DNA from: JACPNO01 sp963825405
Lineage (GTDB): Bacteria > Acidobacteriota > Terriglobia > Bryobacterales > Bryobacteraceae
Reading direction: 5' to 3'
DNA length: 64,000 nucleotides
Assembly: GCA_963825405.1 (NCBI GenBank)
Contig: CAWGTB010000003.1
Span: 620,001 to 684,000 of the forward strand
Shown here in pieces: positions 45,007 to 53,835 of the stretch. How positions within the stretch are numbered: position 1 is the first letter of the stretch; each line of letters begins with the position of its first letter. The notes below the pieces were generated by a model, which saw nothing but the letters and a program-made list of their open reading frames with translations, searched no databases and had not been told where the DNA came from. A program made the position numbers and the translations under genes.

Positions 45007-45924
45007 CGCCGGAAGACGCCCGCAAACTCATCGGCGGCTACGCCACCGGAAATCTGGCGGACGAGGAACGCAAAGCCCTGTTCGCGGCCGCGCTTTCCGA
45101 GCAGGAGCTTTTCGATGAGCTGGTGAAGGAGCAGGGTCTTAAAGAATTGCTGGACGATCCGGACGCCCGCCAGCGCCTTCTGGATCAGTTGCGACCCGCG
45201 CCGCGGCGCAACCTTGCCTGGCGCTGGGCCGCGGCCGGAAGCCTGGCGCTGGCGACCGTTATGATCGCGGTAGTGATGATGCGGCTGCCGGAAAAACCTC
45301 GCACTGCGCCGGTTCAAATGGCGGCGCGTTTGCCTGCACCCGCGGAGCCAACTCCGCCCGCAGTGGCAGCACCGGTCGCACCGCCCGCGCTTTCGCTTCG
45401 GGATTCAGTTCGTGCAATGCCGCTGAGGGCCGCCCCGAAGCTCCAGAATAGAATCGCGCCAGCGCCTGTCGCTGCGCTCTCAGAACAAGTCGACGCGATG
45501 GCGAAGTCCAAAGAGACAGCGCAACGGGCGGGTGGCGTAGTCGGCGGCATCGTGAGCGGCTTGCAGTATCGCATCCTTCGGCGCGACGCCAGCGGCACTT
45601 TCACCGAGGCAGCCGCGGATAGTTTGTTCAGACGCCGGTGACGCCGTGCGCGTACGCGTCGAACCTCCCGCCGCCGGAATCTTATCGCTGTCGGCCGGCG
45701 ATGAATTGCTGGCGTCCATTCCGGTGGAAGCCAACCAGGCTTACGATTTGCCGGTGGATCGGCCCATCACGCTGGATGGCGCGGCGGGAGAAACGCGGTT
45801 GGCACTGGCACTATTGCCGCGCGACACGCGGGCGCGAAAGGCCGAAGCATTGTCTGCAGGATGCTGGAGCTGCGCGCAGCCTCGCGCAGCGCTCTCCGTA
45901 GAAATCGTTCTGCGCCATCGTTAG
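45003..45924 (+). CDS. Putative anti-sigma factor with one membrane span, one frameshift
   Basis: The GTG start overlaps the sigma stop. Residues 1-60 (TPEDARKLIGGYATGNLADEERKALFAAALSEQELFDEL) form a zinc-less anti-sigma helical domain. One membrane helix follows (WRWAAAGSLALATVMIAVVMM), then a Pro/Ala linker and an extracytoplasmic domain with VGGIVSGLQYRIL. The frame breaks near 45637 (one extra base), after which VRVEPPAAGILSLSAGDELL continues to 45924. The pattern is a membrane-anchored regulator that holds the adjacent sigma factor and senses the periplasm. Its stop overlaps the convergent decarboxylase stop. Confidence 0.75.
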
Positions 45925-47337
45925 GCCGCGACGGCTTGCCGCGCGGCGTTCAGATATCCCACCAGCGCTTGAATCTCCTCGGGCCCGGTTCGATAGTTGG
46001 TGATGCAAGCGCGCAGCACCGGGCGGCCGTCCGGAGTACGTATCGTGGAGAGCCATGCCTTGCCGGAAGCCACTACATGGCGGGCGATCGCGTCGGCATC
46101 GAGGACAGAGTCGCGAAAACATACGACCGGCAGTTCAGTCGGATTTACGACCTCCCAGCCATTCTCGCGAAGCTCGCGCCGCAGTAGATCTCCCATCGCG
46201 GCCTGGTGGCGAATGGCGGCCGCATAGCCATCCCATCCCGCCACCGCCAGCGTCAGAAAAACTTTGAGCCCAATAAAACGCCGCGACCACTGCATGGAAT
46301 GAATGTAAGGATCAGTGACTTCCATGCCCTCGGCCTCGCGCGGCATGTACTCCGTAGTGATGCGGAAGACGCGGCCCAGGATTTCGCGGTGACGCGTGAG
46401 AAGAATACCGGCGCCCATTGGCACCGACAGCCACTTGTGGGCATCGAAGGTGATGGAATCGGCGCGCTCGATTCCCGCCAGCACGGAGCGCAACTCGGGA
46501 ACCAGCGCCGCCGCTCCGCCCCAGGCCGCATCCACGTGGAACCACATTCCCTCGCGCGCGCAGAGGTCTGCCAGTAAAGGCAGCGGGTCGACAATTCCAG
46601 CGCCCGTGGTGCCGGCGGTCCCGGCAATCAGAAAGGGCGCGAGGCCTGCGGCGCGATCCCGCCGAATTTGTAACTCTAGCGCGCCTGCGTCCATTTTCCA
46701 GCCAGAATCGAGTGGGATTTCGCGCACGGCATCGGTGCCCAGACCGCACAGGCGCGCGGCTTTGAGCAGCGAATGGTGACTCTGCCCGGTGACATAGAAC
46801 ACCGGCTGCGCCGCCAGTCCGCGCAGACCCTGGCGCGCGAATTCAGGGAACGCGTGCATGAGCGCGCACAACAAAGCAGTGTGATTGGCTTCGGCGCCGC
46901 CTGAAGTAAACGTGCCGTCGCATTGCGCGGCATCGTAACCAAATCGAACGCCGAACGCGCTCACCAGATGCTGCTCCACTTCCACCGCGAACGGGCTGTG
47001 GCTCCAGCCGGCAAGCTGCGGATTGAAACGCGGCGACCAACGCGTCTGCCGCAATGCTGATGGTCGAAGGTTGAGGATTGAACAAGCCGTAATAGTGGAT
47101 GTGCGAAGTGTGCACCTGGTGCTGCCAGCAATTGCGCGCCACGAAATCCACGGCGTCGAGCGGATCTCGCGGCGCGTTGAAATCGTAGGGCTTTAGCAGC
47201 GTGCGCAGCGCGCCCGCGTCCAGCAGCGGAGCGACGCGCGTGCTATCCACTCCATGGAGATATTCCTCGATGCGCTCGATCAGCCGGTCCCAAAGCGCAG
47301 CGCGTTGATCCGGATCTAAGAGTAACGGCGAATCCAT
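45921..47337 (-). CDS. PLP-dependent amino acid decarboxylase (group II), one frameshift
   Basis: The restored protein is about 472 aa. It has MDSPLLLDPDQRAALWDRLIERIEEYLHG, then in the next frame FNPQLAGWSHSPFAVEVEQ, SGGAEANHTALL, VTGQSHHSLLKAARLCGLG, the PLP-binding Asp/His in WFHVDAAWGGAAAL and the Schiff-base Lys in DAHKWLSVPMGAG. This is the aromatic-L-amino-acid/glutamate decarboxylase family. The frame breaks near 47040 (one extra base). The substrate amino acid is not evident. Confidence 0.88.
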
Positions 47338-47341
47338 CGCT

Positions 47342-49918
47342 CTACTGATGCCGCAGCACTTCCAACGGCTTCTGCCCGAGGATGCGGTAACTTGCCAGCC
47401 AGCCTGCGATATTGGCGATCAAGCCGGTGGCCACAATGCAAATCAGATTGGGCAGCAGATCGACATGGAACTCGGCATCCAGCAGTCGCTTCAATACCAG
47501 CGCGGAGAAGGCGGACGCCAGCAGACTGCCCATGATACCGGCCACCGTCCCGAGCACCAGAAATTCCACCGAGAAAATGCCAGCTACGCGACCGCGCGTC
47601 GCGCCCAACGTTTTCAGGATCACCACTTCGCGCACTCGGCGAAAACGGGTTCCAGCCACGCTCGAAGCCAGGATCACCGCGCCGGCCAGGATTGCAAACC
47701 CCGAAATGAAGCGGACCACCAGGGCGATCTGGTCCACCACTTGCTGCACGATTTCGAGCACGTCTGCCACGTTGATCACCGTCACCGTGGGAAAACGCTC
47801 GTAGCTGGCGCGCTGCAGCGCGGCCACGGCTTTCGGTTCCATGCGGACGCTGCCGTAGTAAATCACCGGCAGGCCGTCCAGCATGCCCTGGCGGAAGATG
47901 AATTCGATGCGCCCGTTCATGTGAATGGAATCGATGCGCTGGATGCAGGCCACGCGCGCTGCGATGGTCCGCCCGGCGACGGTCCAAGTCACATGTGCCC
48001 CTGGGTGCAAGTGCAAGGCGTGCGCGGCTTCTTCCGACACGGCCACTTCTGGCTCGGTGAAGGGCTTGTTCGGATCCCACCACGCGCCTTCGATCACATC
48101 GGCGTAGATCGGCTTCTGCCCGGCGGCGGTGACGGAACGCGGATGCTGGAAACGTTTCCCCCATCCCTGCAGCGGCAGGTTTTCGATGGGCGTGCCGTCG
48201 ATCGTCACCAGCTTGGCTTGCACCGTGCCCACGATCTCGGGTTGGCCCACGACGCCGCTCTGGGCGTGCAGCATCGCCATCATGGCGTCGCGCTCTTGCG
48301 CGGTAATGTCCAGCAGAAAGACGTTGGGCATGCCGGGCGGCGTGCTCTTGAACATTTGCACCAGCATCCCGCGCTGCACCAGGTACACCGTCAGCGTGAA
48401 CATCACGCCGATGCCCAGCGCGACTAGCGCCGCCTGCGCGTGGTTGCCCGGCCGGTAGAGATTGGCGATGCCATGGCGCAGTGTCGCGGGAAGTTTCCAC
48501 GGCGAATTGCGGACGAAGGCCCGCACGCCGTGCAGCAGCAGCCACGCCACCGTCGAAAGCACCGCCAGGCTAGCCACCAGCGCGCCGGTGAAGTACAGAC
48601 CCGTGCGAACGGCGTCGCGCGGCGGCCCGATAGTGAGCCATCCGGCGATGAGTCCGATGCCGGCGAGAATGCAGGCGCCCGCAACGAGCGAACTGCGCTG
48701 GTCACGCAATCGCTCGCGCCAGGCTGGTTTAGCTTCGGCCATTTCGCGGCGGAAAATCACTCCGGGCCGAATCCGTTTGATCCCGAGCAAAGGCGGCAGC
48801 GTGAACAGCAGCGCCGTCAGAACGCCGATGCCCAAGCCTTGCCCGGACGTCAGCACATCCCAGTGCCGCTGCGGCGTCAGATGAAAATAGCGCGCGATCA
48901 GCAGCGGAAAAATCGCCTGTACAACGGCGCCCACGGCCACTCCCACTAGCCCGCCTGCGACTCCCAGCCCCAGCGTCTGCAGCGCGTAAATCTTGACGAT
49001 TTCCCGCGAGCGCGCGCCCAGACACTTCATCACCGCGATCGAATCCATCTTCTGCTGCAGGTGCGCATGGATCGCGGTGGCCACGCCCAGCGCTCCGACG
49101 ATCAGCGCGATGAGGCTCACCAAACTCAGAAAAGTGGTGGCGCGATTCAGGCCCTGGGTGATGGTGGGATGGGTCTCGCGAAAATCGGTGATGAGCGCGT
49201 CGGGAAAAACTTTCTTCAGCGTGGCGCGCGTTTCCTCGATGCCCGGCGATCCCGGAGCCAGGCGGAACAGATAGCGCTCGGAAGCACGGCTGCCCACCGT
49301 CATCAGGCCGGTGCGATCCAATCCCTGGCGCGTAATCATGACGCGCGGCCCGACGTTCAGGCTGCCGGTCATGCGGTCCGGCTCGGTGGTGACCACGGCT
49401 ACGATGCGGAAATCCTGGCCGCCCAGCCGGACCGAATCGCCCACGCGAATTTTGAGACGCAGCAGCAAATCCTCGGAGACGGCAACGGTGTCAGCAGTAA
49501 GCTTTTCGGATAACGCGCCGGGCGGATCGAGCTTCACCGCGCCATAGAACGGATAAACCGTAGGGTCGACCGCCTTGATCGACACCAGCAGCGGATTCGC
49601 CACTGGCCCCGAGGAAACCATCGAAAGCGTCTCGGTGATCCACGTACGCCGCACGCCGCTCCGTTCCAGCGTCTCCATAGCCGCGGCTTGCTCCGGGCTG
49701 GCGACGCCGAAGAAACGCACGGAGAGGTCGGCTGCCATCAGCGTCCGCGCCTCGCGCAACAGCAAATCGTGAAAAGCGCGGCTAAAGCCACGCACGCCGG
49801 TGAGTGAGCCAACGCCGGTCGCAACCGCCAGAATCACGAAGAGAAATTTCGCCGATGACGCACGCGATTCGCGCCAGGCAATTTTGAACGCCGTGCGTAG
49901 GGTCAAACGGCTATTCAT
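47342..49918 (-). CDS. ABC transporter permease, double FtsX type (YbbP-like)
   Basis: This 858-aa membrane protein has two MacB/FtsX-type permease halves. The N-terminal helix (FLFVILAVATGVGSLTGVRGFS) is followed by a periplasmic domain. Three helices lie in about residues 260-370 with SIAVMKCLGARSREIVKIYALQTL. A second half ends with REVVILKTLGATRGRVAGIFSVEFL and the final helix. This arrangement matches YbbP of the YbbA-YbbP system, linked to lysophospholipid or lipoprotein export. The start overlaps the ATPase gene, which is upstream on the same strand. Confidence 0.9.
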   Translation of the reverse strand: MNSRLTLRTAFKIAWRESRASSAKFLFVILAVATGVGSLTGVRGFSRAFHDLLLREARTLMAADLSVRFFGVASPEQAAAMETLERSGVRRTWITETLSMVSSGPVANPLLVSIKAVDPTVYPFYGAVKLDPPGALSEKLTADTVAVSEDLLLRLKIRVGDSVRLGGQDFRIVAVVTTEPDRMTGSLNVGPRVMITRQGLDRTGLMTVGSRASERYLFRLAPGSPGIEETRATLKKVFPDALITDFRETHPTITQGLNRATTFLSLVSLIALIVGALGVATAIHAHLQQKMDSIAVMKCLGARSREIVKIYALQTLGLGVAGGLVGVAVGAVVQAIFPLLIARYFHLTPQRHWDVLTSGQGLGIGVLTALLFTLPPLLGIKRIRPGVIFRREMAEAKPAWRERLRDQRSSLVAGACILAGIGLIAGWLTIGPPRDAVRTGLYFTGALVASLAVLSTVAWLLLHGVRAFVRNSPWKLPATLRHGIANLYRPGNHAQAALVALGIGVMFTLTVYLVQRGMLVQMFKSTPPGMPNVFLLDITAQERDAMMAMLHAQSGVVGQPEIVGTVQAKLVTIDGTPIENLPLQGWGKRFQHPRSVTAAGQKPIYADVIEGAWWDPNKPFTEPEVAVSEEAAHALHLHPGAHVTWTVAGRTIAARVACIQRIDSIHMNGRIEFIFRQGMLDGLPVIYYGSVRMEPKAVAALQRASYERFPTVTVINVADVLEIVQQVVDQIALVVRFISGFAILAGAVILASSVAGTRFRRVREVVILKTLGATRGRVAGIFSVEFLVLGTVAGIMGSLLASAFSALVLKRLLDAEFHVDLLPNLICIVATGLIANIAGWLASYRILGQKPLEVLRHQ

Positions 49919-50579
49919 CCTTCACCACCTTGCCATCGTGCAGCGTGATGCGCCTCCCGGCGCGCCCGGAAAGCTGCGGATCGTGCGTCACCAGCACCAG
50001 CGTCGTCCCTTCGCGCTGATTCAAGGTCAGCAGCAATTCCAGAACATGCTGGCCGTTGGCGCTGTCCAGATTGCCGGTGGGCTCATCGGCTAGCAGGATG
50101 GGAGGCCGCGCCATGAAAGCGCGCGCCAGCGCAACGCGCTGCTGCTCGCCGCCGGAAAGCTGTACCGGGTAATGATCGCGCCGATCGGTCAAACCAACAC
50201 TCGCTAGAAGCTCGGCCGCGCGGGCGGTGCCGTCGGCGGAATCGCCGGAAAGTTCGAGCGGCAGCAGTACATTTTCTTCTGCGGTCAAAGTCGGGATCAA
50301 TTGATAGGACTGAAAGACAAAGCCGATTTTGCGGCCGCGCAGCAGCGCCAGATCGTCTTCCTCGAGGCCGGTGATGCTTTCGCCGTCCAGCAGAATGTCG
50401 CCGGTGGTGGGGGAATCAAGGCCCGCCAGCAAGCCCAGCAGCGTGCTTTTGCCGCTTCCCGAAGGACCCATAATCGCAGCGAATTGCCCGCGCGGAATTT
50501 CCAGATCGATGCCGCGCAGGATTTCGACCGTGTGAGTAGGCGTCACGATGGTTTTCGTGAGACCGCGAACCTGAATCAT
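49911..50579 (-). CDS. ABC transporter ATP-binding protein (YbbA/LolD-like)
   Basis: This 222-aa protein has Walker A GPSGSGKST, Q loop FQSYQLIPTLTAEENVLLPLEL, signature LSGGEQQRVALARAF, Walker B ILLADEPTGNLDS and the His in VTHDPQ. It powers the adjacent double permease, whose start it overlaps by 8 bp. ATG 50579 is used because family proteins begin MIxVRGLTK. The divergent gene tesA stands 47 bp away; in E. coli ybbA is also next to tesA, which supports the assignment. Confidence 0.92.
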   Translation of the reverse strand: MIQVRGLTKTIVTPTHTVEILRGIDLEIPRGQFAAIMGPSGSGKSTLLGLLAGLDSPTTGDILLDGESITGLEEDDLALLRGRKIGFVFQSYQLIPTLTAEENVLLPLELSGDSADGTARAAELLASVGLTDRRDHYPVQLSGGEQQRVALARAFMARPPILLADEPTGNLDSANGQHVLELLLTLNQREGTTLVLVTHDPQLSGRAGRRITLHDGKVVKDE

Positions 50580-50626
50580 GGGGTGGGGAGACAAATCCTG
50601 GACCGTATTTCTTATTATGGCATTAG

Positions 50627-51283
50627 GTGAAGATAGCCTCTCTCTTAATGGCGTGCGCGTTGTTGTTGGGATGCAGCTCCACGCCGAAGCCCGGCCCTCC
50701 GCCCGCGGCTGCTGCGGCGACACAGACAACCGCCACCGCCGATGACCGCCCAGTAATCGCCACGTTCGGCGACAGCCTCTCAGCCGGATTCGGCGCCGAG
50801 CCCGGCAAAAGCTATCCGGATTTTCTGCAGAAGGAATTAGACCGCCGCGGCCTCCACTATCACGTCGTCAATGCCGGCGTGAGCGGCGACACTACCACCG
50901 ATGGCGTCGTGCGCCTGGCCACGGTAATCGCGCTCAAGCCAGCGATCACGATCGTGGAATTCGGCGGCAACGACGGCATGCGCGGGCTGCCCGTGGCTAC
51001 GACCGAATCCAATCTGGATCAGATTGTCACGGCGCTCATCGGCGCGGGCAGCAAAGTCGTGCTGGCCGGTATGACGCTGCCGCCCAATTACGGGCCGCAG
51101 TACATCCAGTCGTTCGAGAAAGTGTTTCGCGACGTGGCTGCGCGCCACAAAGTTCCGCTGATTCCGTTTTTGCTCGAAGGCGTGGGAGGCCACCCGGACC
51201 TCATGCAGCGCGACGGCATTCATCCCACCGCCGAAGGCAATCAGATTGTGGCGGCGACGGTGATGCGGGCGCTCGCGTTATGA
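50627..51283 (+). CDS. tesA: SGNH lipase/acyl-CoA thioesterase I-like lipoprotein (TesA type)
   Basis: The GTG start at 50627 opens a lipoprotein signal (KIASLLMACALLLGC with lipobox LLGC). The SGNH blocks are FGDSLSAGFG with the Ser nucleophile, Gly in NAGVSGDTTTDG, Asn in EFGGNDGMRGLP, and the Asp/His in RDGIHPTAEGNQ. It hydrolyses acyl esters or thioesters. It is divergent from the ATPase gene, as tesA and ybbA are in E. coli. The 3' end overlaps the convergent SRPBCC gene by 6 bp. Confidence 0.9.
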   Translation: MKIASLLMACALLLGCSSTPKPGPPPAAAAATQTTATADDRPVIATFGDSLSAGFGAEPGKSYPDFLQKELDRRGLHYHVVNAGVSGDTTTDGVVRLATVIALKPAITIVEFGGNDGMRGLPVATTESNLDQIVTALIGAGSKVVLAGMTLPPNYGPQYIQSFEKVFRDVAARHKVPLIPFLLEGVGGHPDLMQRDGIHPTAEGNQIVAATVMRALAL

Positions 51284-52094
51284 CTTCGCGCCGGCCTCGG
51301 CCGGGAACTGTTGGCCGATCCAGGCATGCCATTGAGGCTCGTCGCGCGCGGCACCGGCGGCAGCCTGCTGGCCATACAGATAAAAGCTGATCGAGACGAA
51401 TGCCCGGTCGCCCATTCCGCCGGCAGTGAAAAACGCGGCGCCCGGCGCCGGCTCATCGAGCAATAAGCAGGGCGTAAGGATGCCTGCCTTCCCGAACGGC
51501 TTCGACAACTCCGGCGAGGGGCGGCGTACCTGGCTGCGTGGCCGCGCGCTGGCCTAGCGTGGCCTCGGCAAGGCCCAGCGGACCGCTTAGCGCTTGCCAG
51601 GCTTTGGATTCCGGACCGGAGATAAATCCCATCACTTGAAATTGCGAGCAGGGCTGCCCGCTGAAGTGGGTGAGATATAGCCGCAGAATGCGGAAGAAGG
51701 CCGGCCATCCGGATTCGATGCTTTCGATCTGCTTGTCCCAATCGTCGGTGCTGGCAAACAGGCTGTGCACCACCCGCACGATGCAGGTTCCGCCGTCGCG
51801 CGCTTCGACCGTCCACTCAGTGGCCAGCGGCGGAGCCTGCGGCCCCAGGCCGTGGCTTTCGGCAGCGAAACGGTGCGGCGGGTCCCACGCCGTTACGGTG
51901 GCGACGGAGTCCATGCCCGGGCCGAAGTGGCTGGTCACCTTACCCCCGACGCGCTCCTCAACCTCCACCGGGACGAACCAGGACGAGACACCAGGCCCTG
52001 TTGCGATGGCCCGCCAAACTTCTTCCGGCGTGCCGGGAACCTCCACTTCCACTTGGATGGATCGCCGTCCGGATGCTTCTTTCTTCACGCTCAT
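51278..52094 (-). CDS. SRPBCC (AHSA1-like) domain protein, one frameshift
   Basis: The N-terminal AHSA1-type domain has IQVEVEVPGTPEEVWRAIATGPGVSSWFVPVEVEERVGGKV and WDPPHRFAAESHG. A C-terminal part follows in another frame with KAGILTPCLLLDEPAPGAAFFTAGG and FYLYGQQAAAGAARDEPQWHAWI. The frame breaks near 51500 (one extra base). SRPBCC proteins bind hydrophobic ligands. It overlaps the ArsR gene by 4 bp (ATGA), the usual ArsR-AHSA1 pairing. Confidence 0.8.
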
Positions 52095-52693
52095 ATCTGC
52101 TCCTTGCTTTGAGATGGGTGCGGCAGGGGATACGCGACGGCCACCAGGCGATGGGCGCGGCCGCCGGGCGCCGCTGCATCGTGATAAATCGCGGCTAGTT
52201 TCGCAACCGCGGTGGCGAATTCTTTACTGAACGCGGCACGATCGGCCGCGGATCGGAAACGGATCACGGTGTCGACCGAAAGCGTCGGCAAGCGCTTCTC
52301 GGTGGCTTCCGAATGGCCCAGCAGTTCCTTCACCTCGCGCACGATGCGGGCCGCGAGTGCGATCAGGTAGCTGGCGGACAGGCGGTCGGCTGTTCGCTCG
52401 GGGTCGGCGGCGGCGAGGCCCATTGCGCCCGGCGACACCATGTAGGAAGCGGCGGTAGCGATCATCATGCGCTCCGTCAGGCCGCCCCATTTGCGCTTTT
52501 CCGCCACCCGCACCAAGTGATGATTCTCGAGAGCCCGCAAGTGGTAATTGATCTTCTGGCGCGCAATTCCGAGCCGCGTGGCTAGGTCCGCCGCCGAAGC
52601 GGGCTCGGCTAGTTCGGAAAGCAGCCGGCTGCGGACAGGCTCGAGCGCAACCACGGCAGCCGCTGGATCCTCGATCACTTCCAGGGCGAGCAT
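52091..52693 (-). CDS. ArsR-like winged-helix transcriptional regulator
   Basis: This 200-aa protein begins with a helical segment and a winged helix-turn-helix: EPVRSRLLSELAEPASAADLATRLGIARQKINYHLRALENHHLV, followed by a wing with EKRKWGGLTERM. The C-terminal half is all helical, with ASYLIALAARIVREVKELL, and may bind a ligand. It lies in front of the SRPBCC gene and probably represses this operon through a perfect inverted repeat right before its start codon. Confidence 0.88.
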   Translation of the reverse strand: MLALEVIEDPAAAVVALEPVRSRLLSELAEPASAADLATRLGIARQKINYHLRALENHHLVRVAEKRKWGGLTERMMIATAASYMVSPGAMGLAAADPERTADRLSASYLIALAARIVREVKELLGHSEATEKRLPTLSVDTVIRFRSAADRAAFSKEFATAVAKLAAIYHDAAAPGGRAHRLVAVAYPLPHPSQSKEQI

Positions 52694-52699
52694 GGGTAC

Positions 52700-52729
52700 A
52701 TTAAATCATTGACAACTTTTATTGTCAAT
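52700..52729 (-). promoter_or_regulatory. ArsR operon promoter with 8-bp inverted-repeat operator
   Basis: Read on the minus strand: -35 TTGACA (52728-52723), 17 bases, -10 TTTAAT (52705-52700), then six bases to the ATG, so the mRNA is probably leaderless. A perfect inverted repeat ATTGACAA-6-TTGTCAAT (52729-52708) covers the -35 box and spacer, where a bound ArsR dimer would block RNA polymerase. Confidence 0.7.
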
Positions 52730-52777
52730 AGAAATTAGACACCTCCACGCCGCTCTTTCAACGGAAGTTCTCAGGCT

Positions 52778-53715
52778 TCAGCGGCTGGCGAAAAGCCGTT
52801 TCCGCGAACCGATTCCCAACGCGCAAGCCGTCAGCAGCAAAACGATGCTGGATGGCTCCGGCACGGCGTTCTCGAACGCCCGCGCGGCGATCGCGTCGGC
52901 AGCTGTCGTCGGGTGAAAACTGTCGTAGAACAGGTACTGGTTTGGGTCCGCGCAAACCGTCAGCGTTACTTCATCGAAGCACGGTTGAGTGACATTGCTG
53001 AGGCCATACGCGCCCGGGTTGGCGATGATGGCTTGGAACAGTTCTGCCGTGTCGTAATAGATCGCCCCGGCGGGCAGACCGGCGATGAGGTCGGCGTTGA
53101 AGAGGTTGCTGTATTCCGTGGCTGCAGCGGCGCTAGAGGTCCCAGTCCGGCGAAGTACGGCGTAGCCCCGAGATCAGGAATACCAGGCACCAGAATGTGC
53201 TGCGCGCCGAGCGACTTGCAAGGTTGCCACGATTCCGTCGATATCGCTCGCCGCCCGGTTGGCGATGTCCGCCAGCGTAGTATCCAGCGGCGACGGGGAC
53301 AAAATATCGTCCGCTCCTCCCCACACCACAAAGAGCCCTGTGCCCGAGACCGATGGGGTGAGACTCCCGCCGGCGTGCCGGCCAACTCGGCCTGCATACC
53401 GGGCAGCCCTAGACCACCCACACTGGTAGGCGTGCCACCATCGCCGATGTTGCCGATGCCGGTCGTGGCTCCCAACCAGGCGAGATCCACCAGGGGTACT
53501 CCCAGCGCGGCAGCCAGTTGTTCCACCGCTACCGGACCATTACTTCTGCGGCCGTCGAAATAATAGGTAGGCGAAGGCACCGTGCCACCGCTGAACGCAA
53601 AAAGATTGCCATTGTCCGACAGGCTGTCTCCGTACACGACGACCGCCGAGAACGAATCCGCCTGAGCCAGCGCGCAGAGGCTAGTAAGAGCCAGCGCCAG
53701 CGTAAAAATTTTCAT
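52778..53715 (-). CDS. Secreted SGNH/GDSL hydrolase with PEP-CTERM anchor, three frameshifts
   Basis: A signal peptide (MKIFTLALALTSLCALAQA) is followed by VVYGDSLSDNGNLFAFS with the Ser nucleophile, WGGADDILS with Asn/Asp region, and FYDSFHPTTAADAIAARAF with the Asp/His pair. The end is a PEP-CTERM signal (VPEPSSIVLLLTACALGIGSRKR). Frames change near 53357, 53222 and 53130. The exosortase system would cleave and anchor it to the cell surface polymer. It hydrolyses esters or lipids outside the cell. This is a second CTERM protein in the window; no exosortase is present. Confidence 0.78.
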
Positions 53716-53835
53716 GCGGAGAAATACGGGTTGACATAGTGAGCCCTCCTGCTCAAATACGGGAATTTCCCTAGTGGAGTCCCGGATCGGCATCATCATA
53801 CATCGGAAAGGGCCGTAGAGAGGGGAGGCCGGACG

